This document shows, piece after piece, positions 35,219 to 42,829 of a stretch of 64,000 nucleotides of DNA; position 1 is the stretch's first letter; every line of letters begins with the position of its first letter. The notes under the pieces were generated by a model, which saw nothing but the letters and a program-made list of their open reading frames with translations, made no database searches and was not told the DNA's origin. The translations under genes were made by a program, and so were the position numbers. The DNA comes from Calothrix sp. NIES-2100 (GTDB lineage: Bacteria > Cyanobacteriota > Cyanobacteriia > Cyanobacteriales > Nostocaceae). The stretch is taken from positions 7,762,645 to 7,826,644 of the forward strand of contig NZ_AP018178.1 in NCBI RefSeq assembly GCF_002368195.1, in the 5' to 3' direction.

Positions 35219-37201
35219 ATGAACTTAAATATACAAACATCAAGTCAATCAAACACTAACTGGTATAAGTCTGACAATTCATCAATGAATTTCAGCCATC
35301 AAGCCGCAGTGAATGCACTAGGACAAAAAGCTCTATCAGGCATTGAATTATCGGATTTGTTCCAAAATACAGTTGGTTTAGTATCACAAATACTCAATGT
35401 TAAATACACTAGGGTTTGGCAAGTACTTTCAGATAATAATTCTTTGCGTAAAGTAGCTAGCATTGGAGAAGATATTTTCACAAAAGATGCTGAAATTAAT
35501 GTTACAACTAATCAGCAATTACAAAAATTATTGGAGCATACTCAGCCAATTATTAATCTCAAAACACCTTGTTGTGAGATAGATGATTTAACTATTCCCT
35601 CTCCACCAGATAGTATTGCTGGCTTGAGTGTCTTAATTCCTGGTGCGGTTAAACCGTTAGGTTTTCTAGAAATATATGCTATCGAGGCGAGAGATTTTGC
35701 TCCAGACGATATTCATTTTTTACAATCTGTAACTCATGTTTTAGCAACAGCAATTGAACGCAAGTTTGCAGAAGCATTAGTATACACTCAAAGTCAAATT
35801 TTAGAACAAGTTGCGTTTGGAGTTAACTTATATGACATCTTTAATAATCTGTGTATTTTACTAGAGCAACAATTACCAGGGGCTTATTGCTCAATTTTAG
35901 TAGTAGATCCAGAAAATCGGCGATTGCGGGGAGGAGCAGCACCCACTCTACCACCAGAATTTGCTAAAGGTGTTAATGGTTTGATGATTGGTGAATGTTG
36001 TGGTTCTTGTGGGACTGCGGCTTATAGAGGAGATTCAGTATTTGTTAATGATATTGCTACTGATCCTTTATGGGCTGATTTTCGAGATTTTGCTTTGAGT
36101 TACAACATTAGAGCTTGTTGGTCTTCACCTTTTACTTCACACACTGGTGAAGTTTTAGGAACATTTGCGATATCTCATAAATTTCCCTGTCATCCTACTC
36201 CCCATCATCTAGAAATTCTGAAAACAGCTACTCATATTGCTAGTATTGCTACAGAAACTGCTAGAGCCGCAGCCGCTCTGCAAAAGGCTAATAATGAGTT
36301 AGAACAGAAAGTTGAAGAACGCACGGCTGAATTAAAAAAAGCTCTGCTAGACTTACAAAAAACCCAAGCTCAACTGGTTCACAGTGAAAAAATGTCCAGT
36401 CTTGGACAAATGGTAGCAGGGGTTGCTCATGAAATTAACAATCCCATTAGTTTTATTGCTGGTAATCTCGGATATGCAAATCAGTATATTGAAGATTTAC
36501 TAGATTTAATTGCGGTTTATCAAGAGCAATATCCCCAGCTTAATCCCACCATAGCAGCCAAAATCAAAGCTATCGATTTGGAGTACTTATGTAATGATTT
36601 ACCTAAGTTAATGAAATCGATGACAGCAGGTAGTGAGCGCATTACAGACATTGTGCTGGGCTTAAGAAACTTCTCACGACTAGATGAAGCAACAATGAAG
36701 TCTGTAGATATTCATGAAGGTATAGATAATACATTAATGATTCTCAATCATCAGTTGACATTGCCCAATAAAATACCTGATATTCAGATAATTAAGGAAT
36801 ATGGTCAGCTACCCAAGGTTAGTTGTTATGTGAACCAGTTGAATCAAGTGTTTATGAATATTCTCAATAATGCGATTTATACCTTAAAAGAGAATATTGA
36901 ATATTGGCAAACTTCTAATCAGATACCAACTATTAAAATTAAAACTTTAGTGATAGATGACAAAAGAGTTTTAATTAGTATAAAAGATAATGGTTCTGGG
37001 ATGAATTCAGAGGTTCAAAAACACGTATTCGAGCCATTTTTCACGACTAAACCTGTTGGTAAAGGAACTGGTTTAGGGTTATCTATCAGTTATCAAATTG
37101 TTGTAGAAAAGCATCAGGGACAACTTAGTTGTATTTCTGCATTAGGTCAGGGAACTGAGTTTTTAATTGAGATTCCTATTACAGCATCTTCCTGTAAATG
37201 A
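35219..37201 (+). CDS. GAF-domain sensor histidine kinase
   Basis: A 660-residue soluble kinase from ATG 35219 (MNLNIQTSSQSN); an in-frame TTG at 35165 would add 18 residues. Two GAF domains are suggested, at about residues 45-185 and 205-355 (GECCGSCGTAAYRGDSVFVNDI is typical of GAF). They may bind a small ligand or bilin, although no certain chromophore Cys is seen. A coiled coil (about 365-410) leads to HisKA with GQMVAGVAHEINNPISFIAGN and the HATPase with DNGSGM and GKGTGLGLSIS. The HEINNP motif resembles that of the kinase at 19536. The final residues overlap a 29-bp dispersed repeat, which supplies the stop codon region. Confidence 0.9.
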   Translation: MNLNIQTSSQSNTNWYKSDNSSMNFSHQAAVNALGQKALSGIELSDLFQNTVGLVSQILNVKYTRVWQVLSDNNSLRKVASIGEDIFTKDAEINVTTNQQLQKLLEHTQPIINLKTPCCEIDDLTIPSPPDSIAGLSVLIPGAVKPLGFLEIYAIEARDFAPDDIHFLQSVTHVLATAIERKFAEALVYTQSQILEQVAFGVNLYDIFNNLCILLEQQLPGAYCSILVVDPENRRLRGGAAPTLPPEFAKGVNGLMIGECCGSCGTAAYRGDSVFVNDIATDPLWADFRDFALSYNIRACWSSPFTSHTGEVLGTFAISHKFPCHPTPHHLEILKTATHIASIATETARAAAALQKANNELEQKVEERTAELKKALLDLQKTQAQLVHSEKMSSLGQMVAGVAHEINNPISFIAGNLGYANQYIEDLLDLIAVYQEQYPQLNPTIAAKIKAIDLEYLCNDLPKLMKSMTAGSERITDIVLGLRNFSRLDEATMKSVDIHEGIDNTLMILNHQLTLPNKIPDIQIIKEYGQLPKVSCYVNQLNQVFMNILNNAIYTLKENIEYWQTSNQIPTIKIKTLVIDDKRVLISIKDNGSGMNSEVQKHVFEPFFTTKPVGKGTGLGLSISYQIVVEKHQGQLSCISALGQGTEFLIEIPITASSCK

Positions 37202-37207
37202 ACCACA
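37179..37207 (-). repeat. 29-bp dispersed repeat, member C
   Basis: This is the exact reverse complement of 27979-28007. It overlaps the last six codons and the stop of the GAF kinase gene, so the kinase C-terminus is repeat-encoded. Confidence 0.85.
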
Positions 37208-37317
37208 AACAGACCTCTCTCCAAACCTCTCTCCTAAGAGGAGAGAGGCTTTGATTTTCTCCCCTTCCCTACAAGGGAAGGGACTGGGGGTTAGGTCTCA
37301 TATTTGTGGTTTAAATA

Positions 37318-37454
37318 CCAATACGGTTCAGTTAAGATCCCCCCGCCTGCGGCGACCCCCTTAAAAAGGGGGTAAAAGAGGGTTATTAGCCCCCCTTTTT
37401 AAGGGGGGTTGGGGGGATCTTCAGAAGATTAAAACGTTAACTGAACCGTATTGG
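37318..37454. mobile_element. 137-bp MITE-like foldback element with 8-bp target duplication
   Basis: Termini CCAATACGGTTCAGTTAA and TTAACTGAACCGTATTGG are perfect inverted repeats of 18 bp. The flanks are identical 8-bp direct repeats, TTTAAATA (37310-37317 and 37455-37462). Inside, GATCCCCCC pairs with GGGGGGATC, and CCCCCTTAAAAAGGGGG and CCCCCCTTTTTAAGGGGGG add further stems. It has no open frame. It splits a 30-bp repeat whose unsplit relatives lie at 27835 and 37635, so the empty site can be read in the same window. Confidence 0.88.
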
Positions 37455-37634
37455 TTTAAATACATGAAAACTGCTGTAAGATTTTAAGTATTCAACAATA
37501 ATTCTGGTATTTGTGCTGTGACTGCGGGAATATTTGGGTATACAGAAATATCACGGTTATCAGACCAAGTTCGTTAGTTGAGCATTTTCTCCCCTTCCCT
37601 ACAAGGGAAGGGGGCGGGGGTTAGGTCTTTTTAT

Positions 37635-37662
37635 TTTGGTCTAATTACATGAAAACTGCTGT
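37635..37662 (+). repeat. Dispersed repeat, member E
   Basis: Reads TTGGTCTAATTACATG and then AAAACTGCTGT. It belongs to the same family as 27835-27864 and shows the pre-insertion form of the site occupied by the MITE at 37318. Confidence 0.7.
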
Positions 37663-37714
37663 CATCTATACTAGAGGACAGCGCCCAAAAAAAGCAGAGC
37701 AATTTTTTGAGTTA

Positions 37715-38908
37715 CTACTCTGTTTTGGCTGTGAGGAGAATAATTTGCTGCTTTTGGAGCGATCGCACATCCGCTAAACTAGCATCCACTGACTGCAAAA
37801 TTTGCTCTGTTGTCTGATTCCCATCACAGGCGAGGAGAAATTGCCATTCTGCATCATTGAGTTGCACAATCTGATAGTCATGATTAAAGAATTGTTGACC
37901 ATTTTGCCATCCCTGAATGCAAGGACTCGGTGACGGAATTGCAGACATCAGTTTTGCATCTGAAGCCCAATCTTCTCTGGTGATGGGGCTACGTCCTAAG
38001 AAAAACTCATAGTGGGTAATCATTGACGGATCGAGCAGTTCAATTAACCGATAGCGCTGGCGATCGCTCAAATCTTGAGAACGCTCAATTAGTTCTGGTG
38101 CTTTAGCAATCAATCGTTTTAAATCCCAAATCTGCGGATTAGAAAAGCCGAGAAACTCTAACCCAGAAGCATCTATTAATTCAAACAGCGTATTGATATT
38201 GTAATCAATTTCTTGCGGATGGACATACATATCTGCAAAGTAGCCATCACGTTGATTTTCCCAAGACCAGCGTTCTTGTTCACGCTTGCGGAGGCGGTTA
38301 TCTTCTGGTAATGCAGCAAACAATTGTCGCCCAACGGCTACGCCATCGGTGTAATCGCCACGTTTATCACCTTGCAAAAGTGCGATCGCCTCTTGCATTA
38401 ACTTAATTTCCCAACGCCCCAGTTCCCCATACACAAAAATGTGCATTATACCACCAGGCGACAGTTTTTTTGCTAAAGCTTGAATCCCCCGAATTGGATC
38501 GGGGGTATGGTGGAGTACTCCCACACAGTTAATCAGATCAAACTCACCGGGAAGCTGTTCCACATCAAACAAACTCAGGTGATGAAATTCTACCCTTGTT
38601 GCCCCTGATTTTTGGCAACGTTCCTTAGCTACAGCTAATGCACCTGCACTCAAATCAATACCCACAACCGTCGCATCGGGGTTGAGATGCACCAAGTATT
38701 CTGTACCTACCCCTGTTCCACACCCAGCATCTAAGATCCGGACATTGTGATGAGAGGGTTTTTGTCCAGTACAAAAGTTATACGCCGCCAGCCAGTTCCA
38801 GCGCCAGTTATAACCTGGAGGCGGTTCATCTAATAACGGTTCTGGCGGGAAGGGATAAGTATTGTAGAGTTTGGCAACGGCTGCACTAATTGCTTGGGAA
38901 TCTGACAT
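37715..38908 (-). CDS. Class I SAM-dependent methyltransferase
   Basis: A 397-residue protein. The Rossmann fold has motif I VRILDAGCGTGVGTEYL (about residues 57-73), VVGIDLSAGALAVAKERC, and DLINCVGVLHHTPDPIRGIQAL, all standard for class I methyltransferases of the UbiE/Methyltransf_11 type. A C-terminal region (about 245-397) with helical content and QTTEQILQSVDASLADV is not part of the core fold and may bind the substrate. The N-terminal YNTYPFPPEPLLDEPPPGYNWRW is conserved in a cyanobacterial subfamily. The acceptor substrate cannot be read. It lies downstream of the phycoerythrin cluster but is separated from it, so a link to pigments is not implied. Confidence 0.85.
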   Translation of the reverse strand: MSDSQAISAAVAKLYNTYPFPPEPLLDEPPPGYNWRWNWLAAYNFCTGQKPSHHNVRILDAGCGTGVGTEYLVHLNPDATVVGIDLSAGALAVAKERCQKSGATRVEFHHLSLFDVEQLPGEFDLINCVGVLHHTPDPIRGIQALAKKLSPGGIMHIFVYGELGRWEIKLMQEAIALLQGDKRGDYTDGVAVGRQLFAALPEDNRLRKREQERWSWENQRDGYFADMYVHPQEIDYNINTLFELIDASGLEFLGFSNPQIWDLKRLIAKAPELIERSQDLSDRQRYRLIELLDPSMITHYEFFLGRSPITREDWASDAKLMSAIPSPSPCIQGWQNGQQFFNHDYQIVQLNDAEWQFLLACDGNQTTEQILQSVDASLADVRSLQKQQIILLTAKTE

Positions 38909-39013
38909 GGCGGCAAAATATTCATTCGTAATTGATAATAGCCTGCGGCAAGGCCATTTGCGTTTATCTAATTTGAATATCGTTGAATCACCTTCTCAGG
39001 GGTGGGGAGGATA

Positions 39014-39166
39014 TCAATAGTCACTGTCAGCCACACAAATTCCCTTACATTTGATGCCGTTTGTAGCTGTGCGCTGACAATGAACACAAAGAATTTTTTC
39101 TGTTTCTGGCGCGATATTTGTACTGGTGCTGGCTTGTGGTTTGTCTTTGTCGGTTTGGAGGTTCAC
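39014..39166 (-). CDS. Small 50-residue zinc-ribbon-like protein
   Basis: The frame from GTG 39166 to TGA 39014 gives a 50-residue protein. Its polar N-terminal half (NLQTDKDKPQASTSTN) is followed by ILCVHCQRTATNGIKCKGIC and VADSDY. The four cysteines (CxxC...CxxxC) suggest a metal site. The regular ending resembles conserved short cyanobacterial proteins, but I cannot name a family. No strong ribosome-binding site is seen before the GTG; an upstream in-frame TTG at 39181 is possible. It lies between the methyltransferase and the cpeZ gene, on the same strand. A random frame on the opposite strand covers the same bases. Confidence 0.6.
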   Translation of the reverse strand: MNLQTDKDKPQASTSTNIAPETEKILCVHCQRTATNGIKCKGICVADSDY

Positions 39167-39243
39167 GATTATCGGATTCAAGAAAATTGTTTGTAGTTTA
39201 TATTTTACAAACCCCAGAAATTTTCCTCATTACACATTTAAGG

Positions 39244-39281
39244 TCATGACAGTCAACCGTCAACCGTCAACCGTCAACAAC
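39244..39281. repeat. Heptanucleotide tandem repeat
   Basis: Four tandem units of CGTCAAC (starting GACAGTCAACCGTCAACCGT). This is the same repeat class as at 590-612, where GACGGTTGACGGTTGAC is its complement. Confidence 0.8.
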
Positions 39282-39293
39282 CCCATAAAATAA

Positions 39294-39908
39294 TTATTTT
39301 TCTCCCCGCTGAAACTTCGTAGTCATTTCGAGGCGAGATAATGCACTGGTGGCGGACTCGCGGACATAGGAATCAGTTGATTCATCCTCAATTAGGGATT
39401 GTAGTACTTCTACACCTCGGCTATCTCCAATCGAGCCTAAAGCATTCACCAAGGAGATTCCTAAAGCTGGGTTATCTGTGGTTTGCAACGCCTCAATCAA
39501 AACATCCACCACAGGTGTACCAATTTCACCCAACGCCATCACAGCAGCAATATGCACTACGGGATTGGCATCGTTGAGGGCAGTTTTTAAACCCTGCACG
39601 CCTTCTTCGGAAAAGGGAACATCTGGATGATTAATGGCGACTTGCGCTAGTGCTTTGGCGGCGCTTCCCCTAACTGTGACATTATCACTATTGAGTAAGG
39701 CTGCCACTAAAGGAGTCACCGCATCAGGGCCGATCGCTCCTAAGGCTTTCACAGCTGCTCGGCGATAGGTGGTATCATCTTCATCGAGAATACTCATTAA
39801 CCTGGGAATAGTTGTCTCATCTGGATTTTCAGCTAGCGCCCACATTGCTTGATCGCGGATGTGGGGGTTAGGGTGTTTCAGCTGTTGGAATAGTTCTTCT
39901 GTTGACAT
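39294..39908 (-). CDS. cpeZ: CpeZ-type phycoerythrin lyase partner, HEAT-repeat protein
   Basis: A 204-residue protein made of HEAT/PBS-lyase repeats: IRDQAMWALAENPDETTIPRLM, YRRAAVKALGAIGPDAVTPLV, VRGSAAKALAQV, VVHIAAVMALGEIGTPVVDVL and YVRESATSALSRLE. Length and position behind cpeY match CpeZ, which in Fremyella diplosiphon acts with CpeY and is needed for correct phycoerythrobilin attachment to phycoerythrin, probably as a chaperone-like factor. It is the last gene of the minus-strand phycoerythrin cluster. A GNAT gene sits between it and cpeY, unlike the directly adjacent cpeYZ pair described in Fremyella. Confidence 0.85.
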   Translation of the reverse strand: MSTEELFQQLKHPNPHIRDQAMWALAENPDETTIPRLMSILDEDDTTYRRAAVKALGAIGPDAVTPLVAALLNSDNVTVRGSAAKALAQVAINHPDVPFSEEGVQGLKTALNDANPVVHIAAVMALGEIGTPVVDVLIEALQTTDNPALGISLVNALGSIGDSRGVEVLQSLIEDESTDSYVRESATSALSRLEMTTKFQRGEK

Positions 39909-39948
39909 GGTTTTGAATAAAAAATTACAAAAAACAAGATGGAATGAT

Positions 39949-40428
39949 TCAAAAATGAGAAACTATATCTAAGCTCATTTCATTGGTTTCCCTAAATCCC
40001 AAACTACTATAAACTGGTTTCCCATGAGGCGATGCATGGAGAATCACACGGGTGCAATTGAGGGATTGAAGATGAGCGATCGCCATTTGAGTTAGGCGTT
40101 TGGCGATTCCTTGCTGACGATATCCAGCATCAACATACACTCCCCAAATATAGCCATATTTTCTTTGCTGTTCACTCAGAACATGGGGATACAACCCTGC
40201 AAATAGTTGACATCCTGCGGAACCGACAATTTCTCCGTTTATTTCTGCTACGAAGCCTTTGTAAGCTAGTGTCTGACGTGCATTCTGGATAAATTCCACG
40301 GTTGTTTCTAGCCAATTGCCTTGAATGGATGCTTCCGGTACATCATTATCACGCCACAATTGGAAAAAATGACGGGCAATGGTGGTATCATCATCTACAT
40401 TAGTTTCTCTAAACCACATAGCATCCAT
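39949..40428 (-). CDS. GNAT family N-acetyltransferase
   Basis: A 159-residue acetyltransferase. The acetyl-CoA-binding region reads IWGVYVDAGYRQQGIAKRLTQMAIAHLQ (about residues 94-121), with the motif A consensus (R/Q)xxGxA, here RQQGIA. GFVAEINGEIVGSAGCQL is the preceding strand pair. The C-terminal HASPHGKPVYSSLGFRETNEM is the typical GNAT ending. The acceptor is unknown. It is placed between cpeY and cpeZ with gaps of 26 and 40 bp, so it is likely co-transcribed with the lyase genes, which makes an antenna-linked role possible but unproven. Confidence 0.85.
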   Translation of the reverse strand: MDAMWFRETNVDDDTTIARHFFQLWRDNDVPEASIQGNWLETTVEFIQNARQTLAYKGFVAEINGEIVGSAGCQLFAGLYPHVLSEQQRKYGYIWGVYVDAGYRQQGIAKRLTQMAIAHLQSLNCTRVILHASPHGKPVYSSLGFRETNEMSLDIVSHF

Positions 40429-40454
40429 AAATTTGGATTTTCACTACAGAAAAA

Positions 40455-41744
40455 TTACGCTGTTATTTCTTGGTTTTTCAGGGTGCTTAAGGCTTTGGCA
40501 GCAATCAGCCAATCACTATCATTGGCGACTATTTCATAACCACTGGTATCACCGAGTTTTTCCAGAGCCATCAAAGCTGCATATTTCAGATCCCAAATTT
40601 TGGTTTCTAGACAGGCTTTCAGTTCGGGAATGGCTTTTGGATCTCCGAGTTCACCGAGAGCGATCGCAGCAGCAGCCCGTGATTTTTGAAACTGTGGTTG
40701 TTTGTTATGCAGGGCTTCCACCAGCAAATCATATGCTGGAGCATGTTTCAACCAGCCGAATAATTTCATCACATGGAAATGGGCACCATAATCATTATTT
40801 GCTTCTTCAGCATAGGTTGCAAATAGAGCTTCAGGCGCAGCATCGGTGTGATCCTCCAAAATGGTTTTCGTGGCTAAATAGCAGCGCCCAAAGTCGGTTT
40901 CGTACAAATCGCGGATCAAAACTGGTAAAGTGGGGGGGCGATCGTAACTATGCACCAAACTCAGATCCTTTGGGTGGTCGTATAATGTCTGCTCTAAAGA
41001 GGGTTGAACTGTGGCAAAAGTAATTGCGCCCGTAGCGATTCCTGCTTCTGCTAAGGTGCGAATTCCTCGCAGTCGAAACACCAAAGATACTGGACATCTG
41101 GCAATATGGGGAATTGCCTCATAATACCGCGCATCCATCAAATCTTGGATTGACAAACGCCGCCCTAAGACATTCCGGTGTTGTAACATCGCCACCACTT
41201 TCCCCATTTGGGAATAGTCACCAGTTAAGCGACAAACTGCGGCGATCGCTGCACTAGCTGTAGGTGGGTCAGCATCATAGACAAATTTACGAATTCTTTC
41301 TAGGGCTGGTTGATAATTAAACTTTGTGAGTGTATGGATAATCACTCGGTAAGTTTGCCCTGGCTTATCCAGCAATTGAGCCACATCTTCTAGGATATCC
41401 GGGTCTTGAGTGCCAATTTCACCGATCGCCCAAACAGCATTTTCCACGGTGTAGCAGTCTTCATCAAACAGACAGGTGTGGATGATCGGTAGGGCTATCG
41501 CTGCTTTAAGTCTTCCCAAAGTCTCCACCGACTTGCGACGGACAATCCGGTTATCCAACGAGGGATCAGTTTGCTGCACTGCACGCATCAGCGCGTTGAT
41601 TGACTTTTCCGTGGGGAAGTTGATTAAATGAGAAGCCGCAATATAGCGTGAATCATTCTCACTCAATTGGTCTTGGGGCGTATCCAAAATAGCGATCGCC
41701 TGGTCTTCTGTCAGATTAAATAAATTAAAAAAGCGTTTATCCAT
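40455..41744 (-). CDS. cpeY: CpeY phycoerythrobilin lyase subunit, HEAT-repeat protein
   Basis: A 429-residue HEAT-repeat protein of the E/F-type lyase clan. It begins MDKRFFNLFNLTEDQAIAIL and includes RRKSVETLGRLKAAIALPIIHTCLFD, YTVENAVWAIGEIGTQDPDIL, and GVLGRRLSIQDLMDARYY-like segments (here LGRRLSIQDLMDARYYEAIPHIARCPVSLVFRLRG), the last being characteristic of CpeY. In Fremyella diplosiphon CpeY attaches phycoerythrobilin to Cys82 of CpeA. Length (429) and place after cpeBA agree. A MITE lies between cpeA and this gene, which could affect readthrough transcription. Confidence 0.88.
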   Translation of the reverse strand: MDKRFFNLFNLTEDQAIAILDTPQDQLSENDSRYIAASHLINFPTEKSINALMRAVQQTDPSLDNRIVRRKSVETLGRLKAAIALPIIHTCLFDEDCYTVENAVWAIGEIGTQDPDILEDVAQLLDKPGQTYRVIIHTLTKFNYQPALERIRKFVYDADPPTASAAIAAVCRLTGDYSQMGKVVAMLQHRNVLGRRLSIQDLMDARYYEAIPHIARCPVSLVFRLRGIRTLAEAGIATGAITFATVQPSLEQTLYDHPKDLSLVHSYDRPPTLPVLIRDLYETDFGRCYLATKTILEDHTDAAPEALFATYAEEANNDYGAHFHVMKLFGWLKHAPAYDLLVEALHNKQPQFQKSRAAAAIALGELGDPKAIPELKACLETKIWDLKYAALMALEKLGDTSGYEIVANDSDWLIAAKALSTLKNQEITA

Positions 41745-42255
41745 ATATATAGATGTTAGCTGTTAGTTACCAACCTTCAGCAAATATTTCTTAGCGGATG
41801 TTATCCCAATTCTCTTTAATGACCAATGACAAATGACCACTGACTACTGACAATTGACAGCGACGGGGCGACTATTCCTCCATTGGTGTCAACTTAAGTT
41901 AAAACGCTTATCCCACAAGTCTTTCACCCCACCCCTTAATCCCCTCCCCGTTTACGGGGAGGGGACGTTTTGGCTTTAGACAAAACTGGGGTGGGGTAAC
42001 GCGGATCTTGATGTTAAGCGATTTAATTCAAAATCAAGCTTTGGCAAGGGTTTCATGTTAAGTTGACACCAATGCTATTCCTCCCACCCCTTGAAGGAGT
42101 GGGTTTCCCGTCGCTTTTGATGACAAATGACAAAACAAACCCAGAGATTCTGTGCGATTACTTAACCTTCATAGGCAAAGCAAAGAGCCAAGAACCTCCA
42201 GGTTTGTAGGGTAACTAATGTACCACTGTCAACAAATCACAAGCCTGGCCATTAA
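41745..42255. other. Intergenic region between cpeA and cpeY with inserted MITE
   Basis: About 510 bp. It holds a heptamer-like tract (GACAAATGACC, 41820-41870), the MITE at 41881-42074, and the cpeA 3' region. A CACCCCTTGAAGGAGTGGGTTTCCCGTCGC segment (about 42085-42115) follows the element. No gene is visible. Confidence 0.6.
41881..42074. mobile_element. MITE-like foldback element, copy 2, with 9-bp target duplication
   Basis: The 194-bp element has perfect 17-bp terminal inverted repeats, CATTGGTGTCAACTTAA and TTAAGTTGACACCAATG. It is flanked by the direct repeats CTATTCCTC (41872-41880) and CTATTCCTC (42075-42083), the mark of transposition. The inner palindromes CCCCTCCCCGT / ACGGGGAGGGG and CACCCCACCCC / GGGGTGGGGT match the copy at 2486-2678. 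Because its ends and target duplication are perfect, this copy is the younger one. Confidence 0.9.
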
Positions 42256-42750
42256 TTAGGACAGAGAGTTGATAGCGTAGTCAAGAAGAGCGTTGTACTC
42301 GGTCAATGCTTGAGCAGACATATCGCGAGGAGCGCAACCACGGTTACGAGCAAAGCTTAAAGCTTCAACATAAGGAGCGGTGGGCAAGCCCAAAGCGCGA
42401 TAAACTTCACGTTGACCAGCAATACCCCACTCATCCAATGGGCCTGTACCGCCAACTACCAAGGAGTATTGGATTAGGCGCAGGTAGTGTTTGATGTCAC
42501 GAGCGCACTTAGATTTGAAGGTATCGGTGGAGTTAGCTTCACCAGCATTGTTCAAGTAAGGATACTTTTTGATACAAGCGTTGTAAGCTTCGGTTGCAAC
42601 TGCATCAATGTTGTTAGCTAGCTTTTCAGCAGCTTCCAAACGAGCAGCTGCACGTTGGATAGAACCTTGTACTGATTCTAAATCAGAGGTGCTGGGGAAA
42701 CGACCTGCGGCATCTGCTGCTGCAATTACGGTGGTAACAACTGATTTCAT
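42256..42750 (-). CDS. cpeA: C-phycoerythrin alpha subunit
   Basis: A 164-residue globin-fold phycobiliprotein subunit starting MKSVVTTVIAAADAAGRFPS. Bilin-binding cysteines are at Cys82 (SKCARDIKHYLRLIQY) and Cys139 (FARNRGCAPRDMS), the two sites of C-phycoerythrin alpha, each carrying phycoerythrobilin. With CpeB it forms the hexameric discs of the outer rods of the phycobilisome, absorbing green light. It follows cpeB by 79 bp in the same transcript orientation. Cys82 is the site served by CpeY, whose gene lies downstream. The minus-strand upstream region reads GGGAGATTTAAGAAATG, with a GGGAGA ribosome-binding sequence. Confidence 0.97.
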   Translation of the reverse strand: MKSVVTTVIAAADAAGRFPSTSDLESVQGSIQRAAARLEAAEKLANNIDAVATEAYNACIKKYPYLNNAGEANSTDTFKSKCARDIKHYLRLIQYSLVVGGTGPLDEWGIAGQREVYRALGLPTAPYVEALSFARNRGCAPRDMSAQALTEYNALLDYAINSLS

Positions 42751-42829
42751 TTCTTAAATCTCCCAAAAGGCTTTTAATTTTAACTGTGTTGGATGTCAAT
42801 CTGTTGAGTTAATTGCTATTAGCAATTAA

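Larger units (their letters stand above)
37202..37714. other. Repeat-dense intergenic region of about 510 bp
   Basis: Holds two copies of a CCCCTTCCCTACAAGGGAAGG palindromic sequence followed by GGGTTAGGTCT (about 37261-37297 and 37591-37629), the MITE at 37318-37454, and two members of the 29-30 bp repeat. The section at about 37497-37580 is similar to coding sequence near the C-terminus of the exoproteins (GGTATACAGAAATATCACGG... CAGACCAAGT), a probable decayed fragment. No intact gene is visible. Confidence 0.6.

Noticed and set aside
39002..39196. 64-codon plus-strand frame.
   Set aside because: It is antisense to the four-cysteine small gene, which has the better amino-acid pattern.
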